Made by a program: the position numbers and the translations under genes. A DNA stretch of 64,000 nucleotides from an uncultured Collinsella sp. Its GTDB lineage: Bacteria > Actinomycetota > Coriobacteriia > Coriobacteriales > Coriobacteriaceae. The notes under the pieces were generated by a model, which ran no database searches, was not told where the DNA came from, and saw only the letters and a program-made list of their open reading frames with translations. Location of the stretch: NCBI GenBank assembly GCA_900542905.1, contig UQPF01000003.1:122655-186654 (forward strand). The letters are read 5' to 3'. Below, piece by piece: positions 7,723-15,488 of the stretch (within the stretch, counting starts at the first letter, position 1; each line of letters opens with the position of its first letter).

Positions 7723-7731
7723 GTGCTGCAC

Positions 7732-8034
7732 CTAGCCCATCACACTGACGCAGTGGTCGATGATGCCGGCGGCGTTCATGCGGCCGTAATCGACCATGTT
7801 GATGACCTCGACCGGGAAACGACCGGCGGCCTCCTTCTCAAAATCGCCCTTGGTGTAGCCAATCTGCGGACCGAGCAGCAGGATGTCGCACTCGTCCAGG
7901 TGATCGTGGGCCTCATTCATGGGACGAGCCTCGACCTCGATGTCCAGACCGCGGTTCGCGACCTCGGCCTGCATCTTCTGGACCAGCAGACTCGTGGACA
8001 TGCCGGCATTGCAGCAAAGCATGATCTTCTTCAT
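7732..8034 (-). CDS. celA: PTS lactose/cellobiose-family IIB component
   Basis: A 100-residue cytoplasmic phosphocarrier of the Lac/Cel IIB family. The phosphorylated cysteine is C8 in C-N-A-G-M-S-T-S, preceded by another Cys at 7. Beta-strand residues M-K-K-I-M-L-C and the L-L-L-G-P-Q-I motif near 53-59 fit the family, as does the length. It accepts phosphate from the IIA encoded immediately downstream and transfers it to the sugar bound by the IIC encoded upstream. The ATG at 8034 has AAGGAGGAAACC upstream. A gap of 154 bp with small hairpins separates it from the IIC gene. Confidence 0.9.
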   Translation of the reverse strand: MKKIMLCCNAGMSTSLLVQKMQAEVANRGLDIEVEARPMNEAHDHLDECDILLLGPQIGYTKGDFEKEAAGRFPVEVINMVDYGRMNAAGIIDHCVSVMG

Positions 8035-8188
8035 GGTTTCCTCCTTATAACTGCGCGGCGCGCAGACGACAACTGGTTGTATTCCTTGCGGCTACTGTAC
8101 CCACCCCCTGCATCTTTACGCAGGAGGAGAGCCGCGAGCACCGGCACCGCGTACCGGCGCCCGCAACGGTGGAAGGAAAAACGAACGT

Positions 8189-9541
8189 TTAGGCGTTCTG
8201 CTCGGCAAGGGCCTCCTGCTTGGCGATGGCCTTCTCGGAGATCCTCATAAAGGGCAGGTAGACAGCCATACCGATGACAAGCTCGAGGGCCTGCCACACG
8301 CCAGCGCGCCAGTCAAAGCCCGTGGCAAGCAGGGCGTTGATGACGGGAGGCATGGTCCAAGGCACCTGGGCGATGCAGGGGCTAATGATGCCCGCGCATG
8401 TCAGGCCATAGGTGACGCCGATGAACAGGTCGGGAAGAAGCACAAACGGAATCATGAGCGGCAGGTTGTACACGACGGGGTAACCGTAGATGACCGGCTC
8501 GTTAATGTTAAACAGGCCAGGAATGATAGCCATCTTGGCAACGGTCTTGGAAGCCTTGTTCTTGGAGAACAGGAAGGTATCGAGCAGGAGCATGAGGGTG
8601 CAGCCCGAGCCGCCGATGAGGGCGAAGCTGTTGACGATCTGCATGTTCATGTAGTGATCGGGTTGGATGGTGCCGCCGGCGGCAAAGGTAGCCATGTTGT
8701 CGACGATGAGCATGGTCAGGATCGGCTCGACGGTAGCGCCAGAGATGGTGGACTGGTGAATACCGACGCAGAACAGCAGGTTCGCAAGAGTGTAGATGAG
8801 GATAACAGCCCACGGACCGGCGTTCATGATGCTCTTGAGCGGGTTGGAAATGCACGTGGAGATGATGGTGCACAGATCGGTGCCGGCAAACACGGCGAGC
8901 AGAGCCGCGGCAATGGCGAAGATCGAGAGGTTGAGCAGCATCGGGATCATGACGTTAAAGGAGTTGGAGACCGCGGGAGGCACACCCTCGCCCAGCTTGA
9001 CCTTGAGCTTCTCGACGCCGGAAATCTTAATGAAGAGCGTAACGGAGAGCAGGGCGATGATAATGGCCGCGAACAGACCGTTGGTACCGGTGTTGGCAGT
9101 CGAAAGGGCGCCCGTGACCTCGGCAGAGGTAATCTTGTCGGTGAGCAGCGGACTCGTGGCGGCAAGCGTGGCGGTGATCTGCTGCGGCATCATGATGACG
9201 AAAGCGGAGATGGCGACGACCACGCAAGCGAGCGGGTTATCGAAGCGCTCGTTCTTAGCGAGGCTGTAGCCAATCAGTCCAGCCAAGATGATGGCAGAGA
9301 CGTTGAGGGTGCCCAGCGTAATTGCCGAGCCCCAGGTCTGAAGGTTGGCAAGGCCCGCCGCATCGAGCGGGAACAGAGGGAACACGACGTTGTTAATAAG
9401 AACCGCGATACCCGCAAGGATATAGAGCGGCGTGATGGTTGCGAAGGCATCGCGCAGGGAACGCAAGTGAACCTGGTTTCCCACCTTCGCAGAGACCTCG
9501 GCAAACTTGTCGAGGAAGCTCTTTCCGTTGTCACTGGCCAT
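8189..9541 (-). CDS. celB: PTS lactose/cellobiose-family IIC permease
   Basis: A 450-residue membrane permease with about ten hydrophobic segments. It transports a beta-glucoside such as cellobiose across the membrane for phosphorylation by IIB. Family motifs include I-T-P-L-Y-I-L-A-G near the N-terminus, the central N-I-N-E-P-V-I-Y-G-Y-P-V (conserved E in the sugar site) and M-P-P-V-I-N near the C-terminus. Length is typical (430-460). The start has AGTTAGGAGCAATC upstream. It lies 120 bp after the GH1 gene and 154 bp before IIB. Substrate class is inferred from the family and from the GH1 partner. Confidence 0.9.
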   Translation of the reverse strand: MASDNGKSFLDKFAEVSAKVGNQVHLRSLRDAFATITPLYILAGIAVLINNVVFPLFPLDAAGLANLQTWGSAITLGTLNVSAIILAGLIGYSLAKNERFDNPLACVVVAISAFVIMMPQQITATLAATSPLLTDKITSAEVTGALSTANTGTNGLFAAIIIALLSVTLFIKISGVEKLKVKLGEGVPPAVSNSFNVMIPMLLNLSIFAIAAALLAVFAGTDLCTIISTCISNPLKSIMNAGPWAVILIYTLANLLFCVGIHQSTISGATVEPILTMLIVDNMATFAAGGTIQPDHYMNMQIVNSFALIGGSGCTLMLLLDTFLFSKNKASKTVAKMAIIPGLFNINEPVIYGYPVVYNLPLMIPFVLLPDLFIGVTYGLTCAGIISPCIAQVPWTMPPVINALLATGFDWRAGVWQALELVIGMAVYLPFMRISEKAIAKQEALAEQNA

Positions 9542-9661
9542 GATTGCTCCTAACTTTCAAATCCGGCCTTTTCCTATGCGCACGGTGGTCTGTCGCCCTC
9601 TGCCACCAGATGTGCCATGTGTTGCGCGCGGCGGCGCGCGGTTTGGGCGCTTGCTTGGTCG

Positions 9662-11062
9662 CTAGTCAACCACGTGGGTCGTTGCAACCTGCTTGAGCCA
9701 AGCTGCCGACTTCTTAAGGCGGCGCTTGTAGCCGTCCATAAGGTCGACCTCGACAAAGCCGTAACGGTTTTTAAAGGCATTGGCCCAAGACCAGTTATCG
9801 ATGACGGCCCAATAATGGTATCCGCGGCATTTGGCGCCCTCGGCGATTGCCTTGGCGACCCACTCCAGGTGCTGGCGCACAAAGTCGACGCGGTAGTCGT
9901 CCTGGATGGTCCCCTCGGCATCACGGTTCTTGTATTCGTCCATGATGCCGATGCCGTTCTCGGATACGAACCACTCAAGATCAGGGTAATTCTTGGCGCA
10001 GTCCATGCCAAAGTCGTAGAGACCCTGCGGGTAGATCTCCCAGCCGCGGCTCTCGTTCATAACGGCGTCGGGCCACACGTACTCGTCGGCAAAGTGCGGC
10101 AGGCCATACTGGTCGATCTTGCTCGCCGGAGCCTGGACGCGCGTGGGATGGTAGTAGTTGCAACCAAGCCAGTCGACAACGCCCTGCTTGAGAATCTCTT
10201 GGTCGCCGGCACGGAACGGGAGCCTAACGCCGCCCTCGGCCAGGCTGTCGAGCACGTCAGCGGGAAGCTCGCCCTTGGTAATAAGATCGAGCCACCAGCG
10301 ATTGTTGATACCGCTGGTCATACGCACGGCCTCGAGGTCCGCCTCGCTGGGGTTCTCCTTGGTGTAGACCGGGGTAAAGCAGTTGATCATGCCGATCTTG
10401 GCGTCGGCGCGAACGGCACCCTCGTCATAGGCGCGACGGTAGTTGGCCACGGCCAGCGCGTGCGCCAGCGAGATGTGATACTGAACGGTGCGAGCGCGGC
10501 TATAGTCGTGGAGCCGCGGGAACCACACGCCCTCCTGATAGCGCTGCTCGGGCTCGACGATAGGCTCGTTAAAGGTAAACCAGTACTTGATCTCCTGGCC
10601 AAATTCGCGGAAGGCAACCTCGGCGTAATGAGCGTAAGCCTCGACGACCTCACGGCTCTCCCAACCGCCGCGGTCAAAGAGGTAGGTGGGCATGTCAAAG
10701 TGGTACAGGTTGACGAACGGCTCCAAGCCGGCCTCGCGAGAGGCACGGAACAGCTCGTGGTACCACGCGGCACCCTCCTCATTAAGGTTGCCGTCGGCAT
10801 CGAGCAGACGACTCCACTGGATGGAAGTGCGATAGGTATCCAGGCCCAAGTCCTTCATAATGCGAAGGTCCTCCTGGTACTTAGCCATAAAGTCATTGCC
10901 GGCATAAGAGCCAACGCGGTTGTAGAACGAACCCAGATCCTGGATGGACCAGGTGTCCCACAGGTTCTCGAGCTTGCCGCCCTGGTTCCACTGGCCCTCA
11001 GTCTGCGGGCCGGACATAGCGGCGCCAAAGAAGAAGTCACGGGGCAGCTGATACTGTGCCAT
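9662..11062 (-). CDS. GH1 glycosidase, probably 6-phospho-beta-glucosidase
   Basis: A 466-residue cytoplasmic family-1 glycosidase. The acid/base residue is E166 (F-N-E-P) and the nucleophile is E368 (V-S-E-N-G). It is expected to hydrolyse the phosphorylated disaccharide delivered by the adjacent PTS. In the phosphate-recognition loop (I-D-N-W-S-W-A-N-A-F-K-N-R-Y), S425 and Y434 are kept. The position of the usual lysine is N432, with a lysine one residue earlier (K431). This leaves the phospho-specificity likely but not proven. The ATG at 11062 follows GTGAGGAC, and homologous sequence begins there. It is the first gene of the operon and is divergent from the GntR gene. Confidence 0.85.
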   Translation of the reverse strand: MAQYQLPRDFFFGAAMSGPQTEGQWNQGGKLENLWDTWSIQDLGSFYNRVGSYAGNDFMAKYQEDLRIMKDLGLDTYRTSIQWSRLLDADGNLNEEGAAWYHELFRASREAGLEPFVNLYHFDMPTYLFDRGGWESREVVEAYAHYAEVAFREFGQEIKYWFTFNEPIVEPEQRYQEGVWFPRLHDYSRARTVQYHISLAHALAVANYRRAYDEGAVRADAKIGMINCFTPVYTKENPSEADLEAVRMTSGINNRWWLDLITKGELPADVLDSLAEGGVRLPFRAGDQEILKQGVVDWLGCNYYHPTRVQAPASKIDQYGLPHFADEYVWPDAVMNESRGWEIYPQGLYDFGMDCAKNYPDLEWFVSENGIGIMDEYKNRDAEGTIQDDYRVDFVRQHLEWVAKAIAEGAKCRGYHYWAVIDNWSWANAFKNRYGFVEVDLMDGYKRRLKKSAAWLKQVATTHVVD

Positions 11063-11229
11063 CAAGTCCTCACTTTCGTGTTCTAGAGCTTCCGGTTGGA
11101 GACGGGTTTGCCTTGGCAGGTTATCCGGCGCGGGCGCGCACCGGTTATCTGGGTATCCAGCCCGCCAAAACAAAACCGTCCCCAAACGGCCGGCCCCGCT
11201 GTACTGCAGGGCTCCGTTCGTTGTCTACA

Positions 11230-11257
11230 ACTATAGCGCACTAATTTTTAAAGTAAA
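11230..11257 (-). promoter_or_regulatory. candidate promoter of the GH1-PTS operon
   Basis: Minus-strand TTTACT (11252-11257) and TATAGT (11230-11235) are separated by 16 bp, which is close to sigma-70 consensus. Transcription would begin near 11223, about 160 bp upstream of the GH1 start, and would run through a GGGGAC-type repeat. The rest of the 315-bp divergent region holds no gene that I can see. Confidence 0.5.
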
Positions 11258-11323
11258 GCGTGTTTTTCTTTTTCCTTTCTCGGACTTCTTATATAAAAGT
11301 AATATGGGTGCCTCGTTGGGGGT

Positions 11324-11362
11324 TATACTTACTTATGTATTCATGTATGTATTTATATATGC
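11324..11362 (+). promoter_or_regulatory. promoter/operator region of the GntR gene
   Basis: A -10-like TATACT (11324-11329) is followed by an AT-rich run of repeated TATGTAT/ATGTATGTAT words up to 11361, directly before the AAAGGAGG ribosome site. Repeated words in an otherwise GC-rich genome suggest an autoregulatory GntR site. The exact operator is not defined. Confidence 0.35.
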
Positions 11363-11377
11363 CGGAAAGGAGGTTCC

Positions 11378-12097
11378 ATGATTCCCAAATACGAGTCGAT
11401 AGCTGCAGATATCCGTCGAAGCATCGAGGATGGCGCTCTTAAACCGGGCGACAAGCTACCCACCGTCGTTGAGTTCTGCGAGCTCTATAGCGTTTCCAAA
11501 ATCACCGTCAAACGAGCTATCGAGCAGATCACCGAGGAGGGTCTTGTTACCAGCCGTCGCGGGTCGGGCACCTACGTTAAGGACACGGCGGGTCTTCCCA
11601 ACCAGGCGTTTTTCCAGGGCAAAAACGACCGCGCCCAGGGTTTTTCGTATGAGCACCGCGGGGAGAAGGTAACCTCGGTGGTCTACGATTTCTCGATTGT
11701 CAATCCACCAGCGGACGTCGCTACTCAGCTGGGAATTGCCGAGGACGACTTTGCCTATCACATCGTGCGCGTGCGCCAGGTCGACGAGAAGCCCATCGTT
11801 CTCGAGTACACCTACATGCCTCTCGAACTGATACCGGGCCTTAAAAAGAAGGACCTATACGGATCGGTCTATAGCTTTATCCGCGAGCAATGCGGGCTGA
11901 AAATTTCGAGCTTCCACCGCACCATCCGTGCCGTGGCGGCAACCGAGGAAGAGGCCGAGCGCCTGGACACCAAACCCGGCGCTCCCCTGCTCGAGCTCAA
12001 CCAGATTGGCTTTTTGGATAGCGGCAACGCCTTTGAGTACTCGATTTCGCGCAACGTCGGCGACCGCTTTGAGCTGCACAACGTAACGTTGGCATAG
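11378..12097 (+). CDS. GntR/HutC-subfamily transcriptional regulator (UTRA domain)
   Basis: A 239-residue repressor. The N-terminal winged-helix DNA-binding domain (1-70) contains P-K-Y-E-S-I-A-A-D-I, L-P-T-V-V-E-F and the recognition helix S-K-I-T-V-K-R-A. The wing is R-R-G-S-G-T-Y-V. The C-terminal UTRA ligand-binding domain spans about 95-235 (R-V-R-Q-V-D-E-K-P-I-V-L-E-Y-T-Y). It is divergent from the cellobiose-type PTS operon, so it most likely controls that operon in response to a sugar phosphate. The start is fixed by AAAGGAGG seven bases upstream. The exact inducer is unknown. Confidence 0.9.
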   Translation: MIPKYESIAADIRRSIEDGALKPGDKLPTVVEFCELYSVSKITVKRAIEQITEEGLVTSRRGSGTYVKDTAGLPNQAFFQGKNDRAQGFSYEHRGEKVTSVVYDFSIVNPPADVATQLGIAEDDFAYHIVRVRQVDEKPIVLEYTYMPLELIPGLKKKDLYGSVYSFIREQCGLKISSFHRTIRAVAATEEEAERLDTKPGAPLLELNQIGFLDSGNAFEYSISRNVGDRFELHNVTLA

Positions 12098-12172
12098 GTT
12101 TTTGTAGTCATGCGGGCGCTCGTTATGGCTCGTCTAGAACGGACGGCCGCACAACACCATGGGGGTATGAAT

Positions 12173-13105
12173 ATGTCTGATTTGATTAAACTGACGCCGA
12201 TCTTCCATGAGAAGATTTGGGGCGGCCGCCAGCTCGAAACCGTATTTGGTTACAACATTCCCGAGGGTCCCATCGGTGAGTGCTGGGCCATCTCGGCACA
12301 CCCCAACGGCGACTGCCAGATCGCTGAGGGCCCGTATGCCGGCCACACGCTGTCGTGGCTATGGGCCGAGCACCGCGAGCTCTTTGGCAACTGCGAGGGC
12401 AAAGAGTTCCCGCTGCTCATTAAGATCCTGGACGCCAAGGACGACCTTTCGATCCAGATTCATCCCAACGATGAGTACGCCGCCGAGCACGAGAACGGCA
12501 GCCTGGGCAAAACCGAGTGCTGGTACGTGCTGGATTGCGAGCCCGGCGCCACAATCATCGTCGGCCAGCGCGCGCATGACCGCGCCGAAGCCGCACAGAT
12601 GATCAAGGACGGTCGCTGGGACGACATGCTCAACGTGTTGCCGATCCACAAGGGCGACTTTTTCCAGATTGACTCCGGCACCGTGCACGCCATCAAGACC
12701 GGTACGCTCATTTTGGAGACGCAGCAGTCGAGCGACGTGACGTATCGCCTGTACGACTACGACCGCCCCGGTACCGACGGCAAGCTGCGTCCGCTGCACA
12801 TTGAGCAGAGCCTCGACTGCATCGACTTTGATGTTCAGGCGCCGACCGACGGCACCGTGACCGCGCCCGAGGTCGATGGTGTAACCGAGCTCGAGTCCAA
12901 CCCCTGCTACACCGTCGATCGCGTGCGCGTCAACGGCAGCAAGACCCTCGACCAGCGCTGGCCCTTCATGTGCCTGTCGGTCATCAACGGCGAAGGCACC
13001 GTCTGCGGCGACCCCGTCCACAAGGGAAGCCACCTGCTGGCCCCCAGCACCGTGAAGTCCATTGACCTCGAGGGCAAAATGGAGCTGATCATCTCGCACC
13101 TGTAG
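12173..13105 (+). CDS. manA: mannose-6-phosphate isomerase, class I short form
   Basis: A 310-residue cupin-fold zinc isomerase that interconverts mannose 6-phosphate and fructose 6-phosphate. The zinc ligands are in Q-I-H97-P-N-D, K-T-E115-C-W-Y and T-V-H172-A-I, and R192 lies in V-T-Y-R-L-Y-D-Y. Length matches the short bacterial form of about 315 residues. The ATG at 12173 is preferred because a G-rich ribosome site (12161-12165) is correctly spaced. An ATG two codons earlier (12167) is too close to it. It lies 75 bp after the GntR gene on the same strand and may be read through from it. Confidence 0.92.
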   Translation: MSDLIKLTPIFHEKIWGGRQLETVFGYNIPEGPIGECWAISAHPNGDCQIAEGPYAGHTLSWLWAEHRELFGNCEGKEFPLLIKILDAKDDLSIQIHPNDEYAAEHENGSLGKTECWYVLDCEPGATIIVGQRAHDRAEAAQMIKDGRWDDMLNVLPIHKGDFFQIDSGTVHAIKTGTLILETQQSSDVTYRLYDYDRPGTDGKLRPLHIEQSLDCIDFDVQAPTDGTVTAPEVDGVTELESNPCYTVDRVRVNGSKTLDQRWPFMCLSVINGEGTVCGDPVHKGSHLLAPSTVKSIDLEGKMELIISHL

Positions 13106-13122
13106 GTCACCGGTCCCCAAGC

Positions 13123-13253
13123 GCTCGTCAGGACGGGGCGCGGGGTTTGGTCGCCTGCTCGGACAGTCCTGCTCGCACGGAGAGCACATTAAGTGCTCTC
13201 TGGCTCGTGCGGAACTCGCGATCGACCAAACCCCGCGCCCCGTCCCGGCGAGC
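13123..13253. repeat. palindromic intergenic element, family 1 copy A
   Basis: A 69-bp core (13154-13222) is flanked by inverted arms. 13131-13153 and 13223-13245 are perfectly complementary over 23 bp, and pairing continues outward with two mismatches to 13123/13253. The core matches, on the opposite strand, the core at 15383-15451 at 67 of 69 positions. The arms of the two copies are largely different. The centre holds GAGAGCAC-attaa-GTGCTCTC. It starts 17 bp after the manA stop. Confidence 0.85.
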
Positions 13254-13284
13254 CTCTGGCTAGTTACGACAATCAAAAAGCAAC

Positions 13285-13321
13285 AAGGGGCTCCCCCGCT
13301 CATCAAACGGGAGAGCCCCTC
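13285..13321. terminator. bidirectional terminator after the AbiE-like pair
   Basis: Stem AAGGGGCTC-CCCCG/CGGGAGAGCCCCTT, downstream of the minus-strand nucleotidyltransferase gene. The preceding 19 bp, GCAACAAGGGGCTCCCCCG, recurs exactly at the other end of the gene pair (15228-15246). Confidence 0.75.
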
Positions 13322-13345
13322 ACCATACATAACGAATCAAGGTGC

Positions 13346-14113
13346 CTATAGGTAGACCTTTTCGAGAAACGATAATGTGTCCTGAAGACGCGCTCTCTCT
13401 TTACGATCGGTCTGCCGATTTACATAAGAAGAAAAGTCCGCAAAGAAGTCTCCGGCGTCAGCCCTCATTTGCTCTATTAGCTCCAAGCGAGCCGAAGGCG
13501 GCAACAAACCCGCAAGTCGAACAATATCCGAGCGATGCTTTCGTCGATCTTTATCGTTGCAATGGCGCCCTTCTTCATAGCTCCTATTGATATCAATGTG
13601 TGCACGCATCTTGAGGGGAATGATATGGAGCGCATCGAGCAACGTAATGCCCTCTACGTTCGTTGCGTTGTCGCGAATAAATTCGTAGTAGCCATCGTCG
13701 AGAATAATTGCCGAAAGACTTGATACGGCCCCGTCAAAGGAAAGAGGTGCCACTTCGCTCGTTTCATCTTCGAGCACAAAATCAGGATGTCGGGCGAATA
13801 GCTCAATTTGGCCGGGATAGTCTAGGACTTGCCTTGATCCTTCGGGCAAACAGAACCGATAGTAAGTGCACTTTCCATCGCCGACCTTCCCAGTCTCATA
13901 TCCGACAGCTTTGATAAATGCCCACAATGCAGTGGCGAATTCAACGCCTTCCCCATCAACAATTACGACGATATCCAAGTCTTCAGTAGCTCTAAACGAA
14001 TCGCCCTCATTGTCAAATAGAACGCTGCAGGCCCCTCCACCAATAAGGACGTAACCGCCTTTACAGCCGCTCATGGCATCGGCAAATCGCTCTATTCCCC
14101 TCACTTTTGACAT
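13346..14113 (-). CDS. nucleotidyltransferase-fold protein, AbiEii-like putative toxin
   Basis: A 255-residue protein with a minimal nucleotidyltransferase signature: G-G-G-A-C-S (25-30) followed by R-A-T-E-D45-L-D47-I-V-V, the two metal-binding aspartates of the DNA polymerase beta-like superfamily. This layout (G-G-x-A, then R-x-T-x-D-x-D) is that of AbiEii-type toxins and related antibiotic-resistance nucleotidyltransferases. The ATG at 14113 follows CAGGAGGACGATATG. It overlaps the 3' end of the upstream HTH gene by 13 bp, so the two are translationally coupled. By analogy to type IV AbiE systems it would be the toxin, but activity and target are not shown by the sequence. Codons are AT-richer than in flanking genes, suggesting transfer. 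Confidence 0.65.
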   Translation of the reverse strand: MSKVRGIERFADAMSGCKGGYVLIGGGACSVLFDNEGDSFRATEDLDIVVIVDGEGVEFATALWAFIKAVGYETGKVGDGKCTYYRFCLPEGSRQVLDYPGQIELFARHPDFVLEDETSEVAPLSFDGAVSSLSAIILDDGYYEFIRDNATNVEGITLLDALHIIPLKMRAHIDINRSYEEGRHCNDKDRRKHRSDIVRLAGLLPPSARLELIEQMRADAGDFFADFSSYVNRQTDRKERARLQDTLSFLEKVYL

Positions 14114-15123
14114 ATCGTCCTCCTGAGCTGTTCGACCGCGTCGAGCAGACGATCTTCTTTGTAATCTGCTTTTGCGCAAGCAACGTATAAGGAAAACGGG
14201 TCGACACACTGCAAACCCGTCGCGTCAAAACTAATATCGGACGGCGCGTCCACGGGATACGACCAGACCTCAATCACAACTGCCGCCGGTTCGTACCACT
14301 GAGCCTCCAGCCATCTGTCGCCCATATGCTCTTTCAAGGCCTCTAGCTGATATTTTTCGAGAGCAATGGTTGGAGCAGAGTCTTCATGGGCAAGGTCGGA
14401 CATATAGCTAAGGGCAGACACACCGGAAAGCAGCGCATCAACGGCACGTAGCTCTGTTCTCTCGATAACCTTCTTGAGCCGGATTCGCTCTAAAACTGGC
14501 GTGCGAAGATAGTCCTCAAACCCATCTAGCAACGTCTCGGTCGACAGCCCGGCGTCGCACAATATACGCTTTTTGCCGTCCCGCATAATCAACCCAGGAG
14601 CTATAGCGGCGATTTCCGAAAGATAGCCGCTGACGCTTGCCGCGCTTTTGCCACACAGACGCGCTAGGTCGCCGGCGGAGCAGTCAACCCATCGTCCCGC
14701 AATGAGATTTAGGACGATTCGTTGAGATTGGGGCGAAAGCGGAGCAGCGGGAGAAGCACCCAGCACCTCATCGGAAATAACGGCTCCGATAAACGGCAGG
14801 AACGCATTTCGCTCATCTCGGATATATGCGATTCCCTCCGAAGAAAGCGCGCGCATAAAACCTAAATCCAGTGCATCCCAGCAAATTACCACCGGGTGAA
14901 CATCTAACTTGCGCACCGCACTGACGAGATTTCGCGCCGAAATGACACTGGGCGGTTCCTTTGGTTCCGCAACAATAAAACGGCCCTGTTTAGACATGCC
15001 GAGCCGTGCCAAGCGAAGCGAATACCGCTCAAGATACATGCGAGGAATCTGCATCTCAACTGGCTCCGGGTCGATAGCGAGCTCTAAAGAGAAGAGTCTT
15101 TTTGGGAGGCAGTTTATCAGCAT
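14101..15123 (-). CDS. putative AbiEi-like antitoxin/regulator partnering the nucleotidyltransferase
   Basis: A 340-residue soluble protein. I do not recognise close relatives. Residues about 130-200 look like a winged helix (S-P-Q-S-Q-R-I-V-L-N-L-I-A-G-R-W, then D-L-A-R-L-C-G-K-S-A-A-S-V-S-G-Y-L), and the remainder is alpha/beta. Its place directly upstream of, and overlapping, an AbiEii-like nucleotidyltransferase is the AbiEi-AbiEii arrangement, in which the first gene is a DNA-binding antitoxin and autorepressor. The ATG at 15123 is preferred. A TTG two codons upstream is possible, and neither has a strong ribosome site. The promoter should lie in the AT-rich 15124-15230. Confidence 0.6.
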   Translation of the reverse strand: MLINCLPKRLFSLELAIDPEPVEMQIPRMYLERYSLRLARLGMSKQGRFIVAEPKEPPSVISARNLVSAVRKLDVHPVVICWDALDLGFMRALSSEGIAYIRDERNAFLPFIGAVISDEVLGASPAAPLSPQSQRIVLNLIAGRWVDCSAGDLARLCGKSAASVSGYLSEIAAIAPGLIMRDGKKRILCDAGLSTETLLDGFEDYLRTPVLERIRLKKVIERTELRAVDALLSGVSALSYMSDLAHEDSAPTIALEKYQLEALKEHMGDRWLEAQWYEPAAVVIEVWSYPVDAPSDISFDATGLQCVDPFSLYVACAKADYKEDRLLDAVEQLRRTICQK

Positions 15124-15232
15124 GTACAATCACCGTTTTCATTTCGGTTACATTTTAGCGTCTATCTGAAATTATACTGAATCGTATAAAATCATCAATC
15201 ATCAAAGCCAAGCGCACCATTCAAAACGCAAC

Positions 15233-15268
15233 AAGGGGCTCCCCCGTTCTTTAACGGGGGAGCCCCTT
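15233..15268 (-). terminator. terminator between pcrA and the AbiE-like operon
   Basis: Perfect stem AAGGGGCTCCCCCG/CGGGGGAGCCCCTT (15233-15246 and 15255-15268). It shares GCAACAAGGGGCTCCCCCG in direct orientation with the terminator at the other end of the pair. The rest of 15124-15352 holds no gene that I can see. Confidence 0.8.
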
Positions 15269-15352
15269 GCCATGTCTAAGTATTCAGCCCACCCGGCCCT
15301 CCAGACCAAAAAGCGAACGGGCAAAGCGACGTTCGCAAGCAACGTTATCTAA

Positions 15353-15481
15353 GGACCTGGGCGGGCGTATGGGGCAACATCGATCGCGAGTTCCGCACGA
15401 GCCGGAGAGCACTTAATGTGCTCTCCGTGCGAGCAGGACTGCCCGAGCAGGCGATGTTGCCCCATACGCCCGCCCAGGTCC
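15353..15481. repeat. palindromic intergenic element, family 1 copy B
   Basis: Perfect 30-bp arms (15353-15382 and 15452-15481) enclose a 69-bp core that is the reverse complement of copy A at 67 of 69 positions. The arms begin with GGAC and end with CG as in copy A, but are otherwise unrelated to it. It lies eight bases after the pcrA stop. Confidence 0.87.
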
Positions 15482-15488
15482 GCCGGGA

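Noticed and set aside
7732..8188. Extra small gene between the PTS IIB and IIC genes
   Set aside because: The 154-bp gap has only hairpins and no frame with a ribosome site.
13123..15481. CRISPR array suggested by repeated palindromes
   Set aside because: There are only two copies, far apart and inverted, and no regular spacers. No cas genes are in the window.
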